Shown here one piece after another: positions 37,807 to 49,047 of a stretch of 64,000 nt of DNA. Source of the stretch: Calliopsis andreniformis (taxonomy: Eukaryota > Arthropoda > Insecta > Hymenoptera > Andrenidae); NCBI RefSeq assembly GCF_051401765.1, contig NC_135073.1, positions 5,766,001 to 5,830,000 on the forward strand. Direction: 5' to 3'. Below the pieces are notes generated by a model that saw nothing but the letters and a program-made list of their open reading frames with translations, was not told the origin of the DNA and did no database searches. Every line of letters begins with the position of its first letter. Position 1 is the first letter of the stretch. A program made the translations under genes and the position numbers.

Positions 37807-38200
37807 TTAACCATTAGTTGGTATGACATCAGTATTATAACATAATATAACACTACTGTGACTTCATTTTGAGAAAAGATCACTAGTAATCTGTTAATCT
37901 CTGTAAGTTATTTATAGATGCTTTTCATTTTAAATATTAGCACCCTGAATGAAGCATAATTTTTTCTTGTTCTCCAAGTTCTTTCATTCATTTAAATATA
38001 TTTTTCTTAAAAACTAGGAAAAATAAAATTTCATAGCACAATGATGCATTACTATACAATCGTTTTCTCTGACATTAATGTCGATGAAAAATTCATGAGT
38101 ATTAGTATTCACTATAACTGGTGACTACCAAGGCATTCAACATATTTAAAATTGAGTTACTAGAAATTCTGCGATCCCACTACATGAACTAAGCTATTAA
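37807..38200 (+). mobile_element. TTAA-flanked element, family 1, longer diverged copy
   Basis: TTAA stands at 37807-37810 and 38197-38200, with 386 bp between. The left end aligns with the copy at 27576 over about 40 bp (shared TTGGTATG-like core and ATTATAACATAAT). The right end shares GATCCCAC and a following AACTAA. Interior words (CTGTTAATC, GTAAGTTA, TAGATGCTT) are shared with the copy near 40.4 kb. About 180 bp extra in the interior suggests an insertion or a longer subfamily. Confidence 0.6.
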
Positions 38201-38204
38201 CACC

Positions 38205-39540
38205 TCAATTTTAATGATTTAATATTCTAGTCTCTTACATTTCTACTTTGACAGAATAATTAAAAAAAAGTCTGATTTTTCTAATAAAAAATGTTTTCAA
38301 AGTGGTGGATACACGTTTCTCAACAGCAAGGGGAAAAGAAAGCGAGTTCTTGAGCAGTAACAGCGAACAACGCTCTGAAACAAAAATGATTGAAACACGG
38401 TCAGGTATATTGCCCTTATACGGGAGTCAGCAGTGAACTCGCGCGTGGAGAGAAGAAACTGCCCCAGCGACGTTAATTTGTGAACGATTACGGGCACCTG
38501 GTCTCCAGAGACAAAGAGACGCGCGAGAGGTCGAGGCGTAACGAGCCGGCCATCGCGCATTCTTTCACCAGTCGCAGATTTCTCGTCTTGTCATGACATT
38601 TCCCGCGGACACTCCGGTAATTTCAAAAGGTTCGGTGCAATTTCTGGCGCGGTGCACGGGATACCATTGTACCACTCGCTTTAGCATAATTTCCCTTCTG
38701 AGAATCATCTCCTAGTGACTTCTAGTATCTATTTCACGGATAATCAAGAATTTAAAGAAAACATTCACAAAAATCTAGTTCTCTTTGTACATGATGTTTC
38801 CTTGTTACATATAGATTCACGACTCACTGACAAGTTTATAGCGAGGGGCACGATTTTAGAATCAACTCATCTACTTGTAGCCTAATTTGAACTGGTTGAA
38901 GATGCCATCGAGAGTACAAAAGTACCTAAAACTCTGCTCTAGATAATGGTAATATACTGATTATAATAACAAGGTCACACTGAGGGAATGTTGTAATTAC
39001 TTCTTGGACAATGTTATACTAGACGTATTCATCTACATTAGTTACATTTAAAGATAAAACAAGACTCATACAGTTCAATTTTAAGTGGTAAAATATTTAT
39101 ACAAATATAACACCACAAATGAACGCATACTGACTCTTTGAAAACGATTTTGCAAGATTTTGCAGAACACATGAACAGAACATGTGTATAATATTATGCT
39201 TGTTACTTTCATAGTAACCAGGAACTCAAGTGGTGTATAATATATAATCGAAGAATAAATTTTCTTTTTAATCGAAGATTAGATTTTAATAAACTCACAC
39301 TGACATTAAGGTATTATCAAGAACGTAACATCAAGTAAGTCCTGCAATAGGTAGATATCCTAGAAGAAACCAATACCCTCATTTTTATGTTCCAGAAATG
39401 ACTTAAGAATCTAGAAAATCTTAGCAGAGCGAAAGGAATAATAAGAATCGTGGGACAATGGGAAGATTACAAATGTTGCTTTTATTAAGCAAAATCGAGA
39501 TCCCAGAAAACATAACTTACGATAGAGTCAGAGAACGCGA
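38205..39540. other. Non-coding stretch upstream of the 39.6-kb leader
   Basis: AT-rich, with a GC-richer patch at 38290-38680. A dispersed repeat match to 3140-3182 lies at about 38808-38848. A short inverted repeat (ACACATG with CATGTGT) lies near 39168-39187. No gene is supported. Confidence 0.4.
38808..38848 (+). repeat. Dispersed repeat shared with 3.1 kb
   Basis: TCACTGACAAGTTTATAG and its flanks align with 3140-3182. The family is unknown. Confidence 0.45.
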
Positions 39541-39595
39541 CAAGTAGATCGGTCAGAGGCAGAGGTCGGTCTTCGCTGCGAGCCAACTAGCGCAG

Positions 39596-39733
39596 ATGAA
39601 TTTACATGCACGGCGTAAACTGAGTGAGCTGTTTCTCCAGTTTGTTCGGCGGCGGGTAGTGAAGAGAGATCAAGAGAGAGAGAGAGAGAACAGAAGGTTG
39701 GAAGCCGGAGGCAGCCAGAGGGGCAGAGGATAG
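39596..39733 (+). other. Upstream ORF, 45 codons
   Basis: ATG at 39596 opens 45 codons to a TAG at 39731-39733 and ends 66 bp before the main ATG. The peptide is strongly basic with an R/E repeat from the GA run (DQERERENRR). It is more likely to act on translation of the main frame than to make a useful peptide. This depends on the leader being transcribed as one exon. Confidence 0.3.
39673..39690. repeat. GA dinucleotide microsatellite
   Basis: About nine AG/GA units in the putative leader. GA runs are common near insect promoters and can bind GAGA-type factors, but here it may also simply be a microsatellite. Confidence 0.7.
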
Positions 39734-39799
39734 CGTATTAACGAGCTTAAACGAACGGAAACTAAGTGTCTCGGCTCGGAGTAAAATTAATTAATCGCA

Positions 39800-39906
39800 A
39801 TGGCCCGAACTGCGGCGACGCTCGCGTGGCGCTCGTTTCTCGAAATCGTTTGTTTCCTCGTATTCTTGACGAATGACTGTCCCAGTCCATCACGAGGACA
39901 ATATAT
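39800..39906 (+). CDS. First coding exon with a signal peptide; gene continues beyond the window
   Basis: The ATG at 39800 gives MARTAATLAWRSFLEIVC followed by a hydrophobic core (FLVFL), then TNDCPSPSRGQY. This is a basic or polar start, a core of about 10-12 residues and a polar end with small residues, which is a typical secretory signal peptide. The coding part is 107 nt (35 codons plus 2 nt) and meets GTATGA at 39907, a moderate splice donor that would leave phase 2. If it is not spliced, the frame stops four codons on (TAA at 39917-39919). The leader upstream is GC-rich and the DNA beyond the donor turns AT-rich at once, as at an exon-intron edge. Small signal-peptide exons before very long introns are typical of insect cell-adhesion and secreted protein genes. 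The family cannot be read from this exon. No later exon is visible before 64000. Confidence 0.5.
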
Positions 39907-40296
39907 GTATGATCGATAATATTGATATCTAGGTGTTACAGTAGGAGTCGATAAACTTGCACTACTGTTGAAAAATATAGTTTGTGGAATCTATACAGTT
40001 GGCCACATAAATATTTGACCATGTCAATTATTAAATAAGTATTGAATAACTTAAAACAAATTCGTAAGAAATATTTTAATAAGATTATGAAACGTTATTT
40101 TTAAATTAGATATTGTAACATGTGTAATAGTTGCATGAAATGGTAATAGTTACATGAAATTGTTAGAAATTAAACTTGTAGGTACAAATAGTAATGTTTT
40201 TTAAGTGATACAGTTTTTATAACTATTACTGTATTTTATAGAAAATCGTGAATCATAGGCTTATATAAATAAGCTGTGATTTAATATTTATTGCTT

Positions 40297-40522
40297 TGAT
40301 CGTCAACTGCTATAGTATCTATGCTATAGTATAGTAATATAACATAATGTGGAAAGATCACTGCAATTTCATTATAATTAACATTGAGTAATAGTATACA
40401 GAAAAAATATAACCTCTTGGTTTGTTAATCGCTATAAGTTACCCCTAGATACCTTCTGTATCAACTATGTTAAAAATTGAGTTAGTACCAACACTGTGGC
40501 TCTCGCTATATGATTCAAAGGT
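40297..40522 (+). mobile_element. Family 1 element, diverged copy
   Basis: ATAACATAATGTG at 40337-40349 and a run of shared blocks downstream (GTTTGTTAATCGCTATAAGTT, a TAGATACCTT block, AAAATTGAGTTA, a CTGTGGCTC block) align in order with the copies at 27576 and 37807. The ends are degraded, so no clean TTAA pair remains. A 14-bp tandem duplication (TGCTATAGTAT units) lies near the left end at 40310-40338. Confidence 0.5.
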
Positions 40523-40524
40523 CA

Positions 40525-41140
40525 AACGTGTAAACTCTGAAACATTTGTAGATATTTAAAAAAATCACTAATTAAAATATTAACTTCACACAGCAAAACA
40601 AATATTTCTAAAAATTCAATGCCATAAATTGCACATAGAATGACTTTAAAATGTGTCATCTAAAATTGATCCTTAAAATGTCTCTCATTACCTCCCTTTG
40701 AATCATCTAGTTTTTTTTAAACACGAGATCATCGCTCATCCTCTCTTCTTCCGGCTCCCTTCAGTTTCGTCATTCATTTAATAAAATTAGTGAAAAAACA
40801 GGTCCTCGGTGCCGTGGGAAGCCGCTCATGGGTCACCATTGTCGTCACGTCGACAGGCGACGCCGCATTTACACGATCCATTTCTTTTTTTCTTTCTCTC
40901 CTCTTCGCCTCTCCTTAAAAATGCTCGTAAAAGTTCGCCGCACGGTGTACCTACGCGATGATAATTGCCGAGATTAGGCCAGACGAGGACCCGATGCTCC
41001 CGACAGAGCTAGTTAAAAGTAATGACACGTTCAAGGGGCTCTGGCGATTCGAAATCTTGCCTTTTGCCGGAACAAGGCAGCGGGCAGAGGTGAAGACATT
41101 GACGCCGTGGGCCTGTTTGGCCCGAATCGGTATCTCTTAC
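40525..41140. other. Non-coding stretch between opposing exon candidates
   Basis: The DNA is AT-rich to about 40700, then GC-rich. A pyrimidine-rich tract lies at 40880-40915. Frames are open on both strands from 40950. I support no gene here. Confidence 0.35.
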
Positions 41141-41254
41141 CAACTCTCTGCTGCGAAACATGCTCGTTAGATCGTGGGATTTCGATGGAGCTGTGTCGGG
41201 CACCTCGTCCGCAGCTACTGGAACCAGTGGCTTTCCTTCTAGTAGCTGGAGCAT
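41141..41254 (-). CDS. Candidate minus-strand coding exon with a strong donor
   Basis: On the minus strand an ATG at 41254 opens 38 codons that end exactly at a strong donor, GAGTTG then GTAAGA (GT at 41140-41139), in phase 0. The peptide begins MLQLLEGKPLVPVAADEVPD and continues to FRSREL. An in-frame TAG lies four codons before the ATG, so this could be a first coding exon. A second minus frame is also open across the region (containing KGHYDFPRLNKIV), so the reading frame is not certain. The peptide family is unknown. A minus-strand TATA box 1.9 kb upstream (43163) is the nearest promoter candidate. The alternative is chance in a GC-rich patch. Confidence 0.27.
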
Positions 41255-41369
41255 CAAATTGGGTGACTATCTTGTTCAAACGTGGAAAATCGTAATGGCC
41301 CTTGAAGGACACGCGAAGGATGACTAAAGTACCACCTGCTACGCCCTCGTTTATCATCTCAATCATCTA

Positions 41370-43130
41370 TTTCCTACCAGTTCTGTTCCTTTCCACTAGG
41401 CATTTCTAAACCTGTTCTACTGACTTCTCAGTTCTTTACCTTCTTTCGATTTCTCTTTACTTTCTGCTTTTTTGGTATCGTTTCTACAGTCCTTCTTCTC
41501 ATTATATTAAATTTCAAACGAAATTTCCTAAAATATTTATCCTTCGATTTTCCAATCGCTTTATATTCATGCGTGAAATTTACAATCTTTAGCGAGACTT
41601 CCACGAGACTTTCACGAAAGTATTATAAAATTAATGATCCTTAAATTGCAGGGAATGCGAGCAATTGTGAATTGTGAGGGAGGCGATGCATGAAATTCAA
41701 TACGCTAACGCGAAGGCGCGATGGGAGGCGACTGGAAACGAAGGGAAAAGAGGAGGAAAAGGAGATGCATAGCGAATGCCATTTTTGCTTCGCGCAGTTT
41801 TGCATATATCATATTACTGTTTGGTTTCGATTGAACTTCTATTCTATATAAGATTTTTTATATCGTTTATTTATATTAAACTTCAATTCTCAGGTCAAGA
41901 TTAACTACAAAGTTAATCTTACTTAATGTTAAAATTTAAACAAACACATTCAAACATCTCATAAATTATCGTCGAGTGAAGAGTATCGAATTCTGTAGCA
42001 TTGTTGATAATCAAAGTAGGTGCCTCCCACTTGTTCTTATCTGAATGCCGAACCTCATTACCGGAAGCGTTCCAATTAAGTGGTCAACCTCACCATCGAA
42101 TCTCTGTTTCTTCGTCCTATCAACGATAGACAGGAAACCATCGAAAATGATCTATCTAATCAACTTCCTTTTTTCTGGCGCATTCGATAGGGCTTCTATT
42201 GAAAAATTCTCTTTTGGATCAATCTGTAAACTGCTAGATGTGGGACATGTTTGAAATGTGATAATAGAATATGTGCTATGTACTTTATATCAAATGTGAA
42301 TCAACTGCATATCTAATTCTGCAAATAATAAAAATTACAAAATATCCGTGTTATGTGCTCTAATCAGTAATTTATAATACAAATTTATGCAAAAATAAAT
42401 TGATATTTAATTCAAGACAATTACGAATATTTTACATATTCTTTAATTACTAAATATGTTTGTAAATTGGTTTGTGTGGTTTTGTCCAACATACAATATA
42501 TTTCTCGAATACCTCCAGCTCCTACACACATTTGCAAGATTTGATAAAAAATCTGATATTTGACACTCTCAGACAGCTCCTACTTCAGGGATCTTCATAA
42601 AAAATTTGATTTCATTAGGAAAATTCTCTTTAATAATCGAACAGTGTCAATATCCCCAAAGAAGTGAAACGATAAGATAATCCATTAATTAAGACTCCCC
42701 AGATGTCTGAAATTACTTGCTACCGGACATCTCTATCGATTTCCCCCAAGTTTCCTCAGAGAAAACGATTTTCCGCCAACTGTTTCCTGATTCTTCGGGA
42801 AATTGACGCTTCCATTCCACCTCGCATTTGAACCAACCTCTTCTCGAAACTAATTCCGAGACCTCTTTCGCCGAAAACTTTAAAGATTCACAGCGACAAT
42901 TTTAGTTTCCAATATATTCCCTAACATTTATTCGAACCTCTTATCTCTTCTACTCGTCTTTGTAACGCAAGATTGCGATTTTCTTCCAAAAGCCATCCGA
43001 CTGAAAGTGATCGTTAAATTATATATCTTGGAGTGCGCGATTGGTTGGAGGAGGAAGGAGAGACAGAAAAACGCACGAAAGAAGATAGAAACGTGTGCAT
43101 ACAATGGTGTAGGAACGATCGTTCGTCCAA
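41370..43130. other. Non-coding stretch
   Basis: AT-rich to mixed DNA, pyrimidine-rich at 41370-41520 and 42700-42960. No supported gene, repeat or RNA was found. Confidence 0.4.
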
Positions 43131-43133
43131 GGA

Positions 43134-43163
43134 TGCGTTTTATAGGTCCCGATGCCTTTTATA
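43134..43163 (-). promoter_or_regulatory. Possible minus-strand TATA promoter
   Basis: The reverse complement gives CTATAAAAGGC, with the TATA first T at 43163. An initiator-like GCATCC has its A at 43134, a spacing of 29, which is normal. A second TATAAAA lies between them. The site is within a GC-richer patch. It points leftward, towards the minus-strand exon candidate at 41141-41254. Confidence 0.3.
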
Positions 43164-43576
43164 GTCAGCACAGGGACCGCTCTAAAGAGACTGCCACAGG
43201 ATGAGGAATCCCGTGCAATTAAACGCTTATTGCTTGCATATCTCCGAATCGATCCGCCACTAAAGTGAGTATCGGCGCTGGCTGTAAAAGCTCCTAGATA
43301 ACCGAGGACGAGCGCTGACCACCGACCGCGTAGCTCCGATCCTTCGATTTTGTCGTTCCTAGCGGCAGCTACGACACTCTCGCAATCACAATTCAACCGA
43401 GCGCAAGATCGTCGGATCGTAAATTCTGAAGAGATTATTGAGCACACGAAATTCAGGGAAAATATTTTAAAATGTTACAGCTCAGCGCGAGATTTAAACG
43501 TTACAGCAATTATTCAGTATATTTCGTAAATATGATTTTGAGTCTTTAATAGAAATATATAATCGAGAAGAAAACA

Positions 43577-43626
43577 GAAATTGTAATTCATAAGATAGGG
43601 CTGAAATTATAGTTCATAAGGTAGGG
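43577..43626. repeat. 26-bp tandem duplication
   Basis: Two adjacent units of GAAATTGTAATTCATAAG and a following GATAGGG block, at 43577-43602 and 43603-43626, differ at a few positions. Confidence 0.65.
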
Positions 43627-43830
43627 ATCACCTGTTTCTACAGATTGAAAACATTTGATGGAAATTGCAAGTTTAGCTGCATCAAGCGTTATTTAAGTAA
43701 AATATTTTAAAAATGATTATTTCAATACCATCTTATTTAATTAAAAAGTATTTTCAAATAATTATAGTTATTCTTTTTTATTATATTATTCTATTTTCTA
43801 AATTATTTCATTAGTGGACTGTAAAATAAG

Positions 43831-43856
43831 ATATTTTATTTTATTTTATTTTATAT
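43831..43856. repeat. ATTTT pentanucleotide microsatellite
   Basis: About four to five units of TTTTA within a longer AT-only stretch. Confidence 0.75.
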
Positions 43857-43859
43857 CTG

Positions 43860-46800
43860 AAAGAATGTTCTTGAAATAATTTCTGAATCTATTACGTTAA
43901 CTGCGTTATAAATACCTATTCGTTTTAACATTGGGGTTCGCTCCTTCATATAATAGCATTCGTTATTTTATTTGTAAGAGTGAACTGCAATAAGAATAAT
44001 TTAAAAATAATTTTCTGGTTTTTAACACAGAATTCCAATTTCTAATTTTATTAGATTTGTTTTACTTAGCATAAGTTGAGTATGTTCAGAACAAACATAA
44101 GAAAACGCTGTAATTGATTTATCATTTCAAATTGCTTTTGTTTGTGCTCATTTAAAATAAAATTTTCCCAGGTCTGCTAGTTTGAGAGAATTTGAAAGTG
44201 GTTCGAGTCCCTTGCTATTTGGCGAAAGTTTGCTGGAACGAGAGCGGCCAAAAAAGACTGTAAATATTTTCCTGGCGGGCTATCCCCCAGGACCGAGTGG
44301 TTGATTTTATGATTTTATGGGTTCAATTTTATGAAGCTGTCGATTAGATTCGCGGTGCCGCTTTTTATGTTCGCCTCTTGGATTTTACGTGTGCCCGAAG
44401 GGCGAGAGGAATGTGTACATACCTGAAGTGGGTCTTTAAAAACGCAGGAACTGACGGGTACTGTGAACAATTAATTTTCAGCCAAATAAATTTCGTGAAA
44501 GTAAACTTCGTTGCATGCTTTAAAATCTGTGAACTGCAACTTTGAAACAATCTTGAAATAAGACTATATCCAAAATTAAGATGATACTAATTAATGATAA
44601 AAGAACAAATCATCTGAACTTCTGAACTCGAAACATTTTGTTTCATTTGTTACTATTCAAATTCTTAATATAGAAGAAAAATTTTCGATGAAATAAAATA
44701 ATATTTTTGCAATAAAATTTTCTTTCTCTTGCTTTTTATTCAAGTGTCAATAAACGTAATCATTATGGAAACAGTATCTTCTCCTTCCCCGACCCCTGTC
44801 TCAGATCACAGGATTCTACAGCTTTACTCGACGCGGTGCTCATTGCTCCATTACTAATTTCCGCCCTCGGCCATGCACACTGTCATACACTCTTCGTACA
44901 CACGCGCGCCGCAAATAATGCGTCCACCTACAAACCAATCTATTAGGCGCCATCTCTTTGACTGCTCACTTACATCGAGCTGCCTCACGCGGCCACCGGA
45001 AGTGTCGCGATGACGGACACCTACACGCTTTTGTTAACATATATCCTAAGCTTATCAATAGAAGAACTTAGACCTCTGTCATAATGTAGATCAATTTACA
45101 ATGAGGTATTGTATTCTTCAAGTATTAGAAGAGTCAAGAAAAAATATTTATACTTCAAAACACCTAGAGATCCGATATTTTGGAAAGAATAATTAACGAT
45201 GGAATTTGTTAACAACTTTTTTCCTAAAAAGGAACAATTGTTAAGAAATTAAATCAGCTAGAATATATCAAACCCAACTAAATTCTGTTGAGATTGGCCA
45301 ACCAACAGACTCGTAAAATATTAATGCCAAAAGGTTTTACGATCCCTGTAACTAAGTTCCAGCGATAAGCAATCTTTGTCTCCACTTTTATCGAGTTCTA
45401 TTACACATATCTCATTGACGGCCTCATTTGCGACCATCTAAGCGAAGGAGGATGTTATTCAGCGGGACATGAACGTGTGTATCATCATATCACCTAATAA
45501 CGAACATCCGAGCCGTTTCAATGGCCCACAGCTGTACAGTTCGTCAATGTTGCGTCGTAGAGTGCGAAGTACCACTGAAATTCATTATTCTCAATTCTCG
45601 TAAACAGGCAGTTATAAATTATTCAGGCCGAATACCCGGCCACCACGTTGAGATGACCTAAGCGGTCGGATAGCCGCTAACTGCCGGTAAATTAGCCAAT
45701 TGAGGGCTTCGAGTATCCGCGGATATCTTATTACACACTTGCCAGCCAGCAGTCATGGCGCCCGTGCTCTCTATACGTGTCCTGTACGTAGCCTATGCGC
45801 AACACGTAATCCGCTTCCTCCGTTGGATCGACCAGTTTCAATTACAAGAATTGAATGTAATGTATGCTGGTGCGATCGACGCTGCGCCTACTGTGCTTGC
45901 TACCTCAGGAAGTTTGCCGACTTGACATTGAAAATTTGGGATTGGCATTCGACTTTTAGATTTAATTAAACATATACAGAATATAAACTTTGGCTTTTGT
46001 TGCACTGTGTATGGCTAATCCCATACGGTCTATAAAATGTCAAATAAGAGTCTAAGAATGTAGAAATAGATTTATCGGTTAATAATGATAATTAATTTTA
46101 AGTAAGCAGAGTAGCTTGCTGATTACAGTATATAGATTCTTGTGCACCATAGACAATATTAAAAATAGATTACAGAAATCTCTATGAGGTGTTAAATGAC
46201 ACATTAATACAAAGGTCTTCGAAAGTTGATTTTTACAAGTAACTAAACCTTTAAATACGTTACTGCTAGTGATAAGGAGTTAATGGAACTCTTATTTCTG
46301 TTGCTATGTAACAAGAGAATGAGTTATATCTTCAAAAAATGTAAGTGTACATACCTATGTCTTTGAGTATAAGTCCTTGTCACCTATTTCTGAGTGCTAG
46401 AAATATTTTCTTTTATGTACACTTAATATATACTAGTCATATGTAGCATAAAAGTATTGAGAAAAAAAGACAAAAATGGTAGTTTAAATTTTAAGGATTA
46501 AATAAATTATCGGTCATCAATTCATCTCTGTTACTAATCTGAAATCCTCCAGGAATTCAATTTCCTTCCTCTGCTTCTAGTATCATAGGGAATACGACTC
46601 TTTCTTCAGTAAATTTAATGAAAATTTAACAGAGATTTCAAACAAACAATTAATAACCATCGAGCCATAAAGGTGATGGTATTGTTAACTCCTTCGGCGG
46701 TGTGCACACGCCTGATTACAGTATCTCGGTGCCTTACGCACGCAGAGTACGAGTCCTTGCTAACGAGGATCATGAAAGCAAGTAATGACACGACTAGCCA

Positions 46801-47094
46801 CGCTTGAGAGGCGTCGCTCAATAACAGGAGAATAAATTTGCTTACCGGTTTAGCGAACGATCGTTGTTGGACACATACCTGATTCGTTTGCTGTTGCTTC
46901 GAGACCAGTGACTGGTTCCTGCGACCATCCTCGTTCAGACAGTTAACTGTTCGTGTATCTACTCGACTGATGATGAGTTAACCTGCGTTTCCTTGAGACG
47001 GGTACATATGTACATGTATTCTAAACCAAAATAATAAAACATCTCCAAATTTGTATAATTTTGTTCTTTGAGGTTCTAATACTATTTCCTTAGA
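43860..47094. other. Non-coding stretch with a GC-rich patch
   Basis: AT-rich DNA with GC-richer patches at about 44180-44420, 44780-45010 and 45640-45920. The plus frame at 45700-45969 is cysteine-rich, but only because its DNA is TGC-rich; no pattern is recognised. No gene is supported. Confidence 0.4.
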
Positions 47095-47136
47095 GTTCAT
47101 TACAGTCAGTTCGCTGTTCATTACAGTCAGTTCTCA
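47095..47136. repeat. 21-bp tandem duplication
   Basis: GTTCATTACAGTCAGTTC occurs twice, 21 bp apart (47095 and 47116), identical over 18 bp. It is a recent small duplication. Confidence 0.75.
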
Positions 47137-47139
47137 TCA

Positions 47140-49000
47140 TATACTTCACTCTACATCATACTACTTATAACCTTTATGTGATTGTGGTATTAAATAGGAT
47201 TTAACGAAGGTAAATTGCAAATGTAAACTCAATACTTTATCGAGCTTTTACTTTACTATATTACTTTACTTTAACTATATTAGAGTACAGTTCATGACAA
47301 GGTAGTCAATGGATTCCAACGGGATGTGTTTATACTTCTTATCGCACATATATGTATAGTTAAACACTATCCATCGACATATTTACAAAAAAGTTACTAA
47401 ATTGAAATAACCAGTAGATAAAATAAGACGTTAAAGACTTAACCAAGTCTGTAAACAGAAACCACTGATTTTTAAAAAGATTCTAATTTTTAACTATAAC
47501 TAAGCCCTCTATCAGTGATTTAGTTTCAAAAACATTATTATTATAAATGTAAATATTATTATCTCAAACAACATTAATGTAGTATAACAAAACTATTTAA
47601 GTAAACAAAATGCAATAATGTATATTTTACAAATTGTTATTACCGTGGAAAACCTTTTATCCTCTTTACCCATTGGTGGTCATCAACCATCATGTCTTAA
47701 AAGCCTATTCCCGAGTTTTTACGTTGAGCAAATTCCTCATCGTAAGAGTTGATCCTAACGCAGAGTGAGTAAATAAAGGGGAGGAAAGGATTTCCTCGAT
47801 CGCGACAACGGTGTCGCTGGGATGAATTCTTATACATCGCTGGGCATAACGCTTAAGATGAAAGGATGAGCAGACGCCTAAGAAGGACGACATTATCGTA
47901 GCTCAAAAGAGCGCGCGAGTTACACAACAAATCAAATCTTTGCCAGACAAGTGGAAAGAGAAAAGGAGAGAAGAGGAATCATAATGGAGAGACACTACTG
48001 GAATTTCACCAGACGCGTTCGCCACAAGCCATTGAGCAGTTATCGCTGTCGCGGCGTTCAATGAGCGGATAACCGTCTCCGAGAGGACTTCCGGCTTAAT
48101 AAACGCTCGATGAAGACAACCTTTCATAGGAGTATATGCGCACGGCAGACACCAACGTTTTGTCAAGAAAGAAACGCCTCTTCTGCTTGGAATATTTATT
48201 TCGACGATCTTATTCCATGCTCCATTCATTTCTAAAGACGCAGCTTCAACGATTTAACTACAGTAATAATTTCGAAATTATGTCTTAATTGATTTCGAAA
48301 TAGTCAATCAAATTTCGTAACTGGGACTACTGATATCTACTGCCTAACACAAAAATGCATAAAATTCATACGAATTTATACCATGCACCAAGTGTTCCTA
48401 TTATGCTCCTTTACTTAACAATTTCTCTTATTTACTGTTGCATGAAGGATATCACATTAGCTCATGACAGTAAATTGTAGTTTAATAATTTGTTCTCCAA
48501 ACATGGTTCAGCCTTAGCACCGAGAATGAAAAATACAAGAATTCGCATTATCAAGATAAATATAATTACTTACAGTAGAAAGTGTAAATTAATGCGAGTT
48601 GGGGTATTACACCGAGATGTGAAAGACATTAACAATACCCACAAATTCTTTCACTACTTCAAAGATATTCTTCGCGCCACAAATTTTCAGCTCGTAATTC
48701 AGTAACGAGGCTTCTATCTAAGCCCGATCTCCTTACTACATCGAAAAAGAACAGTTACATAGTAAAAGAGGGGACAGGTGAGAAGAGCAAGAGGGGAAAA
48801 TTCGGTGGAACAAGTAAGCAGGATAAAAAGTCGCGCGGTAACCGCGTTTCGTTCTCAGCGTTAGCTAGGAGCAGGGTTGCGGAGGGAGGGAAGATGACGA
48901 GAGAGTCGTCGCGGGACAGCGGATACAGAGAAAGACATTTCCCACAGATCAAAGCCACTACACCCGGCCGTGGGCTTCACGCGACCGTGACAAGGAGCAA
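47140..49000. other. Non-coding stretch up to the 49-kb promoter
   Basis: AT-rich, then GC-rich from about 48760. Frames at 47903-48229 (minus) and 48490-48705 (plus) have no features that I recognise. Confidence 0.35.
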
Positions 49001-49010
49001 GCACGTAATT

Positions 49011-49047
49011 TATAAAAGCCGGAAAGCGGCGGCTCACGAAAACAGTT
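49011..49047 (+). promoter_or_regulatory. Core promoter: TATA box and initiator
   Basis: TATAAAAG at 49011-49018 is followed by ACAGTT (A at 49044), close to the insect initiator TCAGTY. The spacing from the first T of the TATA box to the A is 33, within the normal range. The surrounding DNA is GC-rich. An ATG at 49054-49056 opens 41 codons, arginine-rich and unrecognised, to a TGA near 49177. The start of a plus-strand transcript here is likely, but the gene is unknown. The leader may be non-coding. Confidence 0.45.

Larger units (their letters stand above)
39541..39799 (+). promoter_or_regulatory. Putative promoter and 5' leader of the signal-peptide exon
   Basis: A sharp change from AT-rich to GC- and purine-rich sequence occurs at about 39540. 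TCAG initiator-like cores lie at 39551-39560. There is no TATA box. The leader holds a GA run (39673-39690) and an upstream ORF. It ends AATTAATCGCA just before the ATG at 39800; the A at -3 (CGCA-ATG context) suits translation start in insects. The exact start of transcription is not known. Confidence 0.4.

Noticed and set aside
44196..44215. tRNA B-box-like GGTTCGAGTCCC on the plus strand
   Set aside because: No A box or foldable D and anticodon arms lie at the right distance upstream, and the T stem pairs poorly.
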